Positions 1 through 5,065 of a stretch of DNA of 16,747 bases are shown here, in pieces. Both the position numbers and the translations under genes were made by a program. The stretch covers positions 1 through 16,747 of the forward strand of contig CAJLLL010000043.1 of NCBI GenBank assembly GCA_905207485.1, read 5' to 3'. The stretch is from an uncultured Phascolarctobacterium sp. (lineage in GTDB: Bacteria; Bacillota; Negativicutes; Acidaminococcales; Acidaminococcaceae). Numbering within the stretch: the first letter of the stretch is position 1; each line of letters starts with the position of its first letter. The notes beneath the pieces are model-generated. The model saw only the letters and a list, made by a program, of their open reading frames with translations, was not told the origin of the DNA and searched no databases.

Positions 1-1
1 A

Positions 2-121
2 GGACACTGGTTATCTCTTTTAAAAATAGAAGAGAAAAATAGAAGAGAACATGAAATTAAAGAGTTTTTTAAAACATTTGCAATAATAATTATCTGCATG
101 ATAATTTATTTTATTCTATAA
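2..121 (+). CDS. C-terminal end of an unidentified membrane-anchored protein (partial)
   Basis: The frame is open from the left edge and ends in TAA at 119-121, leaving 39 residues. The first part is charged (a KIEEKNRREHEIKE segment) and the last 14 residues or so are almost entirely Ile, Phe, Met, Leu and Tyr, which reads as a C-terminal transmembrane anchor. I do not recognise the protein. The local DNA is very AT-rich, so a chance open frame of this length is possible. The charged-then-hydrophobic layout favours a real tail-anchored protein. Confidence 0.35.
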   Translation, partial: GHWLSLLKIEEKNRREHEIKEFFKTFAIIIICMIIYFIL

Positions 122-165
122 CTGATGTGTGGTTAATTTTTGGACTTTAATGTTTAATCATATAA

Positions 166-306
166 AAAATAAATGATAATGCTGGTAGTGTTTTTTTAGT
201 ATCTATAAAAAATATTGAAATTACTAACTAAGCATACACAGAATATATTGCAAGTAACAAACAGGGCATACCTATTGAAGAACTTTGGAATGAACTGAAT
301 ACTTAA
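166..306 (+). pseudogene. Decayed small ORF with one in-frame stop
   Basis: One reading frame runs from a stop at 163-165 to a stop at 304-306 and is broken only by a TAA at 229-231. The first half encodes about 21 residues (including AGSVFLVSIKNIEITN) and the second about 24 (including GIPIEELWNELNT). The second half has the acidic, amphipathic look of a small antitoxin C-terminus, but I cannot assign a family. No start codon with a ribosome binding site lies in front of either half. Its stop falls inside the palindromic terminator shared with hepT, so the terminator may once have served this gene too. Confidence 0.3.
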
Positions 307-347
307 TAAAAAATAGGAGCAGAAATTTCTGCTCCTATTTTTTATTA
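304..347. terminator. Perfect 44-bp palindrome, bidirectional terminator
   Basis: All 22 base pairs on each side of the centre (325/326) match. The core is TAGGAGCAG / CTGCTCCTA, flanked by A-runs on the left and T-runs on the right, so an RNA read from either strand ends in a GC-containing stem followed by uridines. The hepT stop codon (345-347, minus strand) and the stop of the small plus-strand ORF (304-306) are the two ends of the palindrome. It therefore separates two converging units. Confidence 0.85.
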
Positions 348-707
348 TTCGTGCGTTGTTTGAGATTGTTTTATTATTGTATCACAAAATTTATGCAATT
401 CAGGTATTTTGCTGTTTATAGTTTCCCAAATAATAACATCGTCAATATGATGGTATTCGTGTGCATAAATATTACGCAAACCAACTATTTGATGCCATGG
501 TATATCAGAATGTTCGAGTTTAAATTGATTGCTGATATTTTTAGCCGATTCTCCGATTTGCATAATAAACATTCCGGCAGCGGCTTGAAATATTTCACTG
601 TTTTCAAAATCGCTGAATTCTTTAGTGAAATTTGTTTTTATATCATCAATATTCGAGCAATACTTCTTTATTCTTTTGATGATTTGCAAATCCCTTTCTG
701 ATGTCAT
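345..707 (-). CDS. hepT: HepT-family ribonuclease toxin of an MntA-HepT module
   Basis: This 120-residue all-helical protein belongs to the HEPN superfamily (former DUF86). Residues 78-85 read RNIYAHEY, an exact match to the RX4HXY active-site motif of HepT, with Arg78, His83 and Tyr85. In the family the toxin cleaves RNA, and its partner nucleotidyltransferase silences it by adding AMP to the motif tyrosine. The N-terminus (MTSERDLQIIKRI) resembles normal HepT starts, which supports ATG at 705-707. A modest GGATGG lies about 11 bases upstream. The gene starts inside mntA (62-nt overlap), so translation is probably coupled. All motif residues are present, so it should be active. Sure of the family; the RNA target is unknown. 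Confidence 0.9.
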   Translation of the reverse strand: MTSERDLQIIKRIKKYCSNIDDIKTNFTKEFSDFENSEIFQAAAGMFIMQIGESAKNISNQFKLEHSDIPWHQIVGLRNIYAHEYHHIDDVIIWETINSKIPELHKFCDTIIKQSQTTHE

Positions 708-1002
708 AAATCAAAATACCATCCTTTTTTATACCTTTAATAAGATAATCGTCTAATTTTTTCCTTGAAAGAGGTTCTAAAACAATATCTACTTCTTTGT
801 TTAACGCTTTTTTTAAATCAATAAAAAGTCCGCTAAGCTCAAACATATCTTTTAATTTGCCGCGTTTAACATAAAAATCATAATCACTGTCAGCATTGGC
901 ATCATTACGGGCTTGCGAACCAAAAAGGTAAACTGCTTCCAGCCCGTATTTTTCGGCGATAGGCGATATTAATTTTTTCAGTTTTTCCAAATCTGTTTTC
1001 AT
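646..1002 (-). CDS. mntA: MntA-family nucleotidyltransferase antitoxin
   Basis: This 118-residue minimal nucleotidyltransferase carries the GSX10DXD signature: Gly28-Ser29, then Asp40 and Asp42 for metal binding, and a third acidic residue Asp72 in EVDIV. MntA proteins neutralise HepT by AMPylating its active-site tyrosine. The start ATG (1000-1002) has an AGGGTGA box 4 bases upstream. The gene precedes hepT on the minus strand and runs 62 nt into it. The tail (ending EVLLEY) resembles the tails of other MntA proteins, so the long overlap looks genuine rather than a frameshift. Antitoxin first, toxin second is a common order for this family. Confidence 0.9.
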   Translation of the reverse strand: MKTDLEKLKKLISPIAEKYGLEAVYLFGSQARNDANADSDYDFYVKRGKLKDMFELSGLFIDLKKALNKEVDIVLEPLSRKKLDDYLIKGIKKDGILIYDIRKGFANHQKNKEVLLEY

Positions 1003-1026
1003 AAAATCACCCTATTTTTCTTTGTA

Positions 1027-1032
1027 ATTATA
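1027..1032 (-). promoter_or_regulatory. -10 box of the mntA-hepT promoter
   Basis: On the minus strand the sequence reads TATAAT, 25 bases before the mntA start codon, which leaves a short leader. I find no good -35 hexamer at 16 to 18 bases; the 17-base position reads TAGTTT. The promoter may be weak or controlled. A TTGCTGCTTT block that is repeated in inverted form near 1139 lies just upstream. Confidence 0.5.
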
Positions 1033-1041
1033 TCATACAGT

Positions 1042-1148
1042 AAAGCAGCAAACTAAGCAAATTAAATTTTAAATAATAAACTAAGCAAGAAAGTGCGGGC
1101 AAATACAACATTCCATATATAACACTTCCTTTGATTAATTGCTGCTTT
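1042..1148. repeat. 10-bp inverted repeat and 11-bp direct repeats in the mntA divergent region
   Basis: AAAGCAGCAA (1042-1051) and its exact reverse complement TTGCTGCTTT (1139-1148) sit at the two ends of the spacer between mntA and the divergent gene at 1206. Inside are two exact copies of AAACTAAGCAA (1050-1060 and 1078-1088), 28 bp apart. The outer repeats lie close to the -10 regions on both sides. This could be a shared operator, but the AT-rich background raises the chance of coincidence. Confidence 0.5.
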
Positions 1149-1205
1149 GTTATATTGTACCACAGAATGAACGGGTTTATAATTAAAATAAAGCGGGGTG
1201 AGGAT

Positions 1206-1664
1206 ATGTTTTTGTATCCTTTTAAAAAGATTTGTTTTGAAACTGACAAGAGCAAAGAAGAAATTGAGCAACTATTATTAAATATTTCTACTGGAAAATA
1301 TTTTACGGGAGTAATTATAAAAGGGAAATTTAGTTTATTGTGTAATTCTCGACTGCTAACTAATCGTGCTAATGAATTCTTTAATTTAGTATTTTATGGA
1401 AACGTTTATTGTAAAGATAATATAGCACAAGTAAAATTTAGGATAGGATACCGAATTTTTGGGACAATATTCCATTTATATGTATATGGGGCTTATTTGT
1501 ATTATTCATTTTATCCTATTTTAGTGCCTGAAAATTCATTGGAAACATTGGATTATAAATTTCATTTTATTATGTTTATTTTTTGTTTGATTGATTTTAG
1601 TCTATTGAATTATGTTGGGAACTCTTTTTTGAAAAAATTTAAGGAAATTCTTGAGATAAGATAA
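1206..1664 (+). CDS. Orphan protein with two predicted C-terminal membrane helices
   Basis: The protein has 152 residues if it starts at ATG 1206, which I prefer because GGGGTG lies 5 bases upstream; the frame is open back to 1131 but has no ribosome binding site there. Residues 1-80 or so look soluble, with an early helix (KSKEEIEQLLLNI) followed by short beta-like segments. Two long hydrophobic stretches follow, around residues 84-105 and 115-137, then a basic tail (KKFKEILEI). The pattern recalls small two-helix proteins of unknown function in Firmicutes, but I can name no family or role. The coding sequence is strongly AT-rich, unlike the housekeeping genes from 2056 on, which suggests transfer. 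A possible -10 (TATATT, 1151-1156) precedes it. Confidence 0.6.
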   Translation: MFLYPFKKICFETDKSKEEIEQLLLNISTGKYFTGVIIKGKFSLLCNSRLLTNRANEFFNLVFYGNVYCKDNIAQVKFRIGYRIFGTIFHLYVYGAYLYYSFYPILVPENSLETLDYKFHFIMFIFCLIDFSLLNYVGNSFLKKFKEILEIR

Positions 1665-1745
1665 AAACTTATCAATGATGTAATAAAAGTATGATACAGA
1701 AAAAATGCGACTTTACAAAAATAGGCAGCAATAAATATAAAAAAG

Positions 1746-1805
1746 CACTTGCAGCATTTGGCGAGAATTGTTTGAGCGAAGCGAGTTCCGCAGCCGCTGC
1801 AAGTG
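1746..1805. repeat. 60-nt hairpin with a GAGCGAAGCGAG loop, REP-like
   Basis: CACTTGCAGC (1746-1755) is matched exactly by GCTGCAAGTG (1796-1805). Further in, GGC (1760-1762) can pair with GCC (1793-1795) and GAA (1765-1767) with TTC (1786-1788). The loop side carries TTTGAGCGAAGCGAG, a string I associate with dispersed intergenic repeats in many bacteria. That association is recollection, not a search result. No T-run follows, so it is not a typical terminator. Confidence 0.55.
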
Positions 1806-1849
1806 GTAAACTTATTTGATAAGCTGCTTTAAATTTTTGTGGGAGCAGG

Positions 1850-1885
1850 ACTTTTTGGTTACTTTTTGGTCAGTCAAAAAGTAAC
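1850..1885. repeat. Tandem ACTTTTTGGT units and an 11-bp hairpin
   Basis: ACTTTTTGGT occurs twice in tandem (starting at 1850 and 1861, period 11). GTTACTTTTTG (1858-1868) is the exact reverse complement of CAAAAAGTAAC (1875-1885), with a 6-base loop GTCAGT. The element ends 11 bases before the -35 box of the next promoter. It has no terminator-type T-run after the stem. Confidence 0.6.
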
Positions 1886-1896
1886 AAGCAATATGT

Positions 1897-1925
1897 TTGA
1901 CAAACTACCACTGCAACTATATAAT
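1897..1925 (+). promoter_or_regulatory. Consensus sigma-A promoter of the ZTP-riboswitch unit
   Basis: TTGACA (1897-1902), exactly 17 bases, then TATAAT (1920-1925): both hexamers match the consensus perfectly. Transcription should begin near 1932, a few bases before the riboswitch, giving a leader of about 125 nt before the GTG start at 2056. Confidence 0.85.
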
Positions 1926-1936
1926 TTAACTATAAA

Positions 1937-2006
1937 GGCCATATAACTGACGGAAGTGGGTTAACCACATGGAGTATGGCCGGATTAACGCCGACCGTCT
2001 GGGCAC
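1937..2006 (+). ncRNA. ZTP (pfl) riboswitch
   Basis: The leader carries the hallmarks of the ZTP/ZMP-sensing pfl RNA. P1 forms between GGCCAT (1937-1942) and ATGGCC (1976-1981). P2 is GTGG / CCAC (1956-1959 with 1965-1968) behind the conserved CTGACGGAAGTGGG run. The 3' domain contains the conserved CCGTCTGGGCA (1995-2005). The pseudoknot GACGG (1949-1953) with CCGTC (1995-1999) is fully paired; the form I recall as typical is GGCGG/CCGCC, so here both partners have changed together. In this family, binding of ZTP or ZMP (AICAR-P) turns on purine and folate one-carbon genes. The gene downstream uses ZMP as substrate, which is exactly the expected context. Confidence 0.9.
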
Positions 2007-2034
2007 CTTGCGCCCGGAAAGTGTTGGCATTTTT
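1990..2034 (+). terminator. Probable riboswitch-controlled terminator hairpin
   Basis: GCCGAC (1990-1995) can pair with GTTGGC (2023-2028, one G-U), and inside it CTGGGC (1999-2004) can pair with GCCCGG (2012-2017). A short T-run (2030-2034) follows. The stem takes up bases of the 3' riboswitch domain, including part of the pseudoknot strand, so ligand-stabilised folding should prevent it. The T-run is short, which leaves some doubt. Confidence 0.55.
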
Positions 2035-2055
2035 AATTTACAGGGAGGAATTAAC

Positions 2056-3228
2056 GTGAAGGAACTGCAATTAAAGTATGGCTGCAACCCTAACCAGAAA
2101 CAGGCACGTATTTTTATGAAGGACGGCGAACTTCCTATTGAAGTTTTAAACGGCCGCCCCGGATATATTAACTTTTTGGATGCTTTTAACAGCTGGCAGC
2201 TTGTAAAAGAGTTGAAAGAGGCAACCGGTTTGCCCGCTGCTGCATCCTTTAAGCATGTAAGCCCCGCAGGCGCTGCTGTTGGCCTGCCCTTAAGCGATAC
2301 CCTTAAAAAAATCTATTATGTTGATGACCTTGAACTCAGCCCGCTGGCCAATGCTTATGCCCGTGCGCGCGGTGCTGACAGAATGTCAAGCTACGGCGAT
2401 TTTGTAGCATTGAGCGATGTCTGCGATGTGCAGACTGCCAAAATGCTGGCACGCGAAGTTTCTGACGGTGTTATTGCCCCTGGTTATACTGATGAAGCAC
2501 TGGAAGTTTTAAAAACCAAACGCAAAGGCACTTACAATATTATTAAAATTGACCCTAACTATCAGCCCAAGCTGACCGAGACCAAAGAAGTATTTGGCAT
2601 TACCTTTGAACAGGACCGCAACGAAGCCAAAATTACGGCAGACCTTTTGCAAAACCGTCCGACCAAAAATAAAGAAATTCCCGAAAGTGCACAGCGCGAC
2701 CTTTTAATTGCTTTGATTACCTTAAAATACACTCAGTCCAACTCTGTTTGCTATGTAAAAGACGGCCAGGCAATCGGCATCGGCGCAGGGCAGCAGTCCC
2801 GCGTGCATTGCACCCGCCTTGCAGGCAACAAAGCCGATATCTGGTGGCTGCGCCAGAACCCGAAAGTTTTGGCACTGCCGTTTAAAGAAAACATCCGCCG
2901 TCCGGACCGCGACAATACCATTGACGTATATATTTCTGACGATTACGAAGATGTTTTGGCAGACGGCGTTTGGGAAAACTTCTTTACCGAAAAACCGGAA
3001 CCGCTTACCCGTGAGGAGAAAAAAGAGTGGATTGCCCAGCTTAAAGGCGTATCACTCGGCAGCGATGCCTTCTTCCCGTTTGGTGACAACATTGAGCGCG
3101 CACACCGCAGCGGCGTAGAATATATTGCTCAGGCAGGCGGCAGCATCCGCGACGATAATGTTATCGAAACCTGCGATAAATACGGCATTGCCATGGCGTT
3201 TACCGGCCTGAGATTGTTCCACCATTAA
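2056..3228 (+). CDS. Stand-alone AICAR transformylase (phosphoribosylaminoimidazolecarboxamide formyltransferase)
   Basis: The 390-residue enzyme transfers a formyl group from 10-formyl-tetrahydrofolate to AICAR-P (ZMP) in step nine of purine synthesis. It matches the monofunctional transformylase family, which lacks the IMP cyclohydrolase domain of standard PurH. Residues 66-72 read KHVSPAG, the conserved Lys-His active-site motif of this domain. I place the start at GTG 2056, where GGGAGGA lies 6 bases upstream and the protein begins VKELQLKYGCNPNQ as in relatives. The frame stays open back to 1969, but that extension is the riboswitch and not protein. IMP cyclohydrolase must be encoded elsewhere. 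Control by the ZTP riboswitch is expected. Confidence 0.92.
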   Translation: MKELQLKYGCNPNQKQARIFMKDGELPIEVLNGRPGYINFLDAFNSWQLVKELKEATGLPAAASFKHVSPAGAAVGLPLSDTLKKIYYVDDLELSPLANAYARARGADRMSSYGDFVALSDVCDVQTAKMLAREVSDGVIAPGYTDEALEVLKTKRKGTYNIIKIDPNYQPKLTETKEVFGITFEQDRNEAKITADLLQNRPTKNKEIPESAQRDLLIALITLKYTQSNSVCYVKDGQAIGIGAGQQSRVHCTRLAGNKADIWWLRQNPKVLALPFKENIRRPDRDNTIDVYISDDYEDVLADGVWENFFTEKPEPLTREEKKEWIAQLKGVSLGSDAFFPFGDNIERAHRSGVEYIAQAGGSIRDDNVIETCDKYGIAMAFTGLRLFHH

Positions 3229-3269
3229 TTAAATTTAAGCAAAAATTTAGACAACTTTGTTAAAAGTTA

Positions 3270-3298
3270 TTGAGTAAACAGCTATTTTGTGGTAAAAT
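3270..3298 (+). promoter_or_regulatory. Sigma-A promoter of the acyl-CoA dehydrogenase gene
   Basis: TTGAGT (3270-3275), 17 bases, TAAAAT (3293-3298). A small inverted repeat AACTTT-GTTA-AAAGTT (3253-3268) lies directly upstream and could be an operator. No terminator is visible after the preceding gene, so some read-through is possible. Confidence 0.7.
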
Positions 3299-3351
3299 AC
3301 TGAAAGTGCAATGTCAAAAAAAGCAACAGCTTTTAACATAAGGAGGACAAA

Positions 3352-4491
3352 ATGGAATTTGCTTTAAATGAAGAACAACTTGAACTGCAAGAGATGGTAA
3401 GGGAATTTGTTGCCAAAGAAATTACCCCTTACGCTGCTGAAATGGACAGAGAAAACCATGCCAGAGAAGGACTGTTTGAAAAAGCTGCCGAAATGGGGCT
3501 TTTAAATGTCTGCGTTCCCGAAGAATACGGCGGAATGGGCCTTGACAGCGTAACTGTTGCAGCAATTTACGAAGAACTCGGCAAAGGCTGCGCAGGTGTT
3601 GCTACTTCTATCGCTGCAAATTCTCTTGCGTCCTATCCGATTTTGCTTGCAGGTACGGAAGAACAGAAAAAAGCTCACTGCGATTTGCTTAACGAAGGCA
3701 AACTTGCTGCTTTTGCGCTTACCGAACCTGGTGCAGGCTCCGATGCCGGCGCTGTATCTACCACTGCAGTAAAAGATAAAGAAGCAGGCACCTATACCCT
3801 TAACGGTGCTAAAGCATTTATTACCAACGGCGGCGTTGCCGATACCTACCTGGTATTTGCAAATACCCGCAAAACCGGCGGTATCCGCGGCTTAACCGCA
3901 TTTATCGTACCGAAAGGCACCCCGGGCTTCTCCGTTGGCAAAAAAGAAGATAAAATGGGCATCCGCCCGTCCAATACCTGCGAACTGATTTTGCAGGATG
4001 TTGTAATCCCTGAAGCTAACCGCGTAGGCCGCGAAGGTGAAGGCTTCCGCATTGCTATGAACACCCTTGATAACGCACGTCCGTTTGTAGGTGCTGTTTC
4101 CGTAGGTCTGGCACAGGCTGCTTTGGACTGCGCTGTTAAATATTCTAAAGAAAGAAAACAGTTCGGCCAGCCTATTGCTTCTTTCCAGATGATTCAGAGC
4201 ATGATTGCCGATATGGCAATGCGTATTGAAGCTGCACGTATGCTGGTTTACAAAGCATGCTGGATGCGCGACCAGGGTATGGAATTCAGCAAGGAAGCAG
4301 CTATGGCTAAATGCTATGCTGCCGATACTGCTATGGAAGTAACCACCAATGCCGTACAGATTATGGGCGGCTATGGTTACAGCCGTGAATATCCGGTAGA
4401 AAAAATGATGCGCGACGCAAAAATTATGCAGATTTACGAAGGCACCAACCAAATTCAGCGCCTCGTTATCGCAAACAAAATTATATTCTGA
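3352..4491 (+). CDS. Acyl-CoA dehydrogenase, short-chain/butyryl-CoA type
   Basis: This 379-residue flavoenzyme of the acyl-CoA dehydrogenase family oxidises acyl-CoA to enoyl-CoA, or in anaerobes reduces the enoyl-CoA. The usual three parts are visible: a helical N-domain (MEFALNEEQLELQEMVREF), a beta middle domain with ALTEPGAGSDAG for flavin and substrate binding, and a helical C-domain with the QIMGGYGY motif. Glu363 in QIYEGTNQIQR is in the position of the catalytic base of short-chain members. Length is typical. AGGAGG lies 7 bases before the ATG. The gene has its own promoter and terminator and no electron-transfer flavoprotein genes beside it, so substrate and electron partner cannot be read from context. 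Butyryl-CoA is the best guess. Confidence 0.93.
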   Translation: MEFALNEEQLELQEMVREFVAKEITPYAAEMDRENHAREGLFEKAAEMGLLNVCVPEEYGGMGLDSVTVAAIYEELGKGCAGVATSIAANSLASYPILLAGTEEQKKAHCDLLNEGKLAAFALTEPGAGSDAGAVSTTAVKDKEAGTYTLNGAKAFITNGGVADTYLVFANTRKTGGIRGLTAFIVPKGTPGFSVGKKEDKMGIRPSNTCELILQDVVIPEANRVGREGEGFRIAMNTLDNARPFVGAVSVGLAQAALDCAVKYSKERKQFGQPIASFQMIQSMIADMAMRIEAARMLVYKACWMRDQGMEFSKEAAMAKCYAADTAMEVTTNAVQIMGGYGYSREYPVEKMMRDAKIMQIYEGTNQIQRLVIANKIIF

Positions 4492-4505
4492 TTTTAAAAC
4501 TTATT

Positions 4506-4535
4506 GCCCGCTGCCGCTACGACAGCGGGCTTTTG
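4506..4535 (+). terminator. Rho-independent terminator after the acyl-CoA dehydrogenase gene
   Basis: GCCCGCTG (4506-4513) and CAGCGGGC (4523-4530) form an 8-bp perfect stem with a 9-base loop, followed by TTTTG. Confidence 0.88.
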
Positions 4536-4549
4536 TAATTTACGGCTGA

Positions 4550-4578
4550 TTGAAAATAATTAAAAGGTAGTTTATAAT
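4550..4578 (+). promoter_or_regulatory. Sigma-A promoter of the lspA operon
   Basis: TTGAAA (4550-4555), 17 bases, TATAAT (4573-4578). A 5-bp inverted repeat GCATA / TATGC (4581-4585 and 4592-4596) lies at the expected transcript start and could form a small 5' hairpin or an operator. Confidence 0.8.
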
Positions 4579-4621
4579 AAGCATATAGCTTTATGCATAA
4601 ATAAACATAAAAGGTGAAACT

Positions 4622-5065
4622 ATGTGGCTTTTTGCGCTGCCGCTTCTGGTAGTTGTTATAGACCAGTTTTCTAAATACATAGTAGTAGAAAACATGGCAT
4701 TGGGACAGAGCATTCCCATTATACAGGATATTTTTCATTTAACGTATATTTTAAACCCGGGTGCGGCGTTTGGCATGTTTGCACACAGCCGCCTGTTTTT
4801 TATCGCTATAGCTTTAATTGTTATTGGCATAATAATATGGGTACGCAAAGAAATTTTGGCATCGCCGTGGGAGGTTAAAGCTGGCTGCGGGCTGTTTTTG
4901 GGCGGCGCGGTAGGCAACCTTATCGACAGGGCACGGCAGGGCGTGGTAATTGATTTTTTTGATTTCCGCATCTGGCCGATTTTTAACATAGCAGATATTG
5001 CAATTTGTATTGGAGTTGGATTGATAATATGGAATTTACTGAAGACGGAATTGAAGCGGGGTTAG
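4622..5065 (+). CDS. lspA: Lipoprotein signal peptidase (signal peptidase II)
   Basis: This 147-residue inner-membrane aspartyl protease cleaves signal peptides from diacylglyceryl-modified prolipoproteins. Four hydrophobic segments are apparent. Family blocks appear in order: DQFSKY (14-19), NPGAAFG (45-51), GGAVGNLIDR (94-103), VVIDFFDF (108-115) and FNIADI (121-126). The catalytic dyad is Asp111 and Asp125. The N-terminus is short, beginning almost directly with helix 1. AAGGTG lies just before the ATG. The 3' end overlaps the next gene by 37 nt, the lspA-rluD arrangement common in Firmicutes. Confidence 0.96.
   Translation: MWLFALPLLVVVIDQFSKYIVVENMALGQSIPIIQDIFHLTYILNPGAAFGMFAHSRLFFIAIALIVIGIIIWVRKEILASPWEVKAGCGLFLGGAVGNLIDRARQGVVIDFFDFRIWPIFNIADIAICIGVGLIIWNLLKTELKRG

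Larger units (their letters stand above)
1665..1896. other. Non-coding stretch containing stacked inverted repeats
   Basis: I see no credible gene between the orphan ORF and the next promoter. The stretch contains a long hairpin (1746-1805), a small CTTAT/ATAAG stem (1811-1823) and an 11-bp hairpin (1858-1885), described separately. It has no transposase remnant and no flanking target-site duplication that I can see. Confidence 0.6.

Noticed and set aside
351..701. Plus-strand open frame of 116 codons
   Set aside because: It is the antisense shadow of hepT, which has its full active-site motif on the minus strand.
1028..1271. Two minus-strand open frames of about 70 codons in the mntA upstream region
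   Set aside because: They are AT-rich chance frames overlapping the divergent promoter region and the orphan gene start, with no ribosome binding site.
1815..1824. TTTGATAAGC shared with the SLH leader at 16531
   Set aside because: A 10-base match in a 16.7-kb AT-rich window is expected by chance, and the surrounding bases do not match.
1969..2055. N-terminal extension of the AICAR transformylase from an ATG at 1969
   Set aside because: These bases form the conserved part of the ZTP riboswitch and its terminator. A GTG at 2056 has a proper ribosome binding site, and the protein from there matches the family N-terminus.
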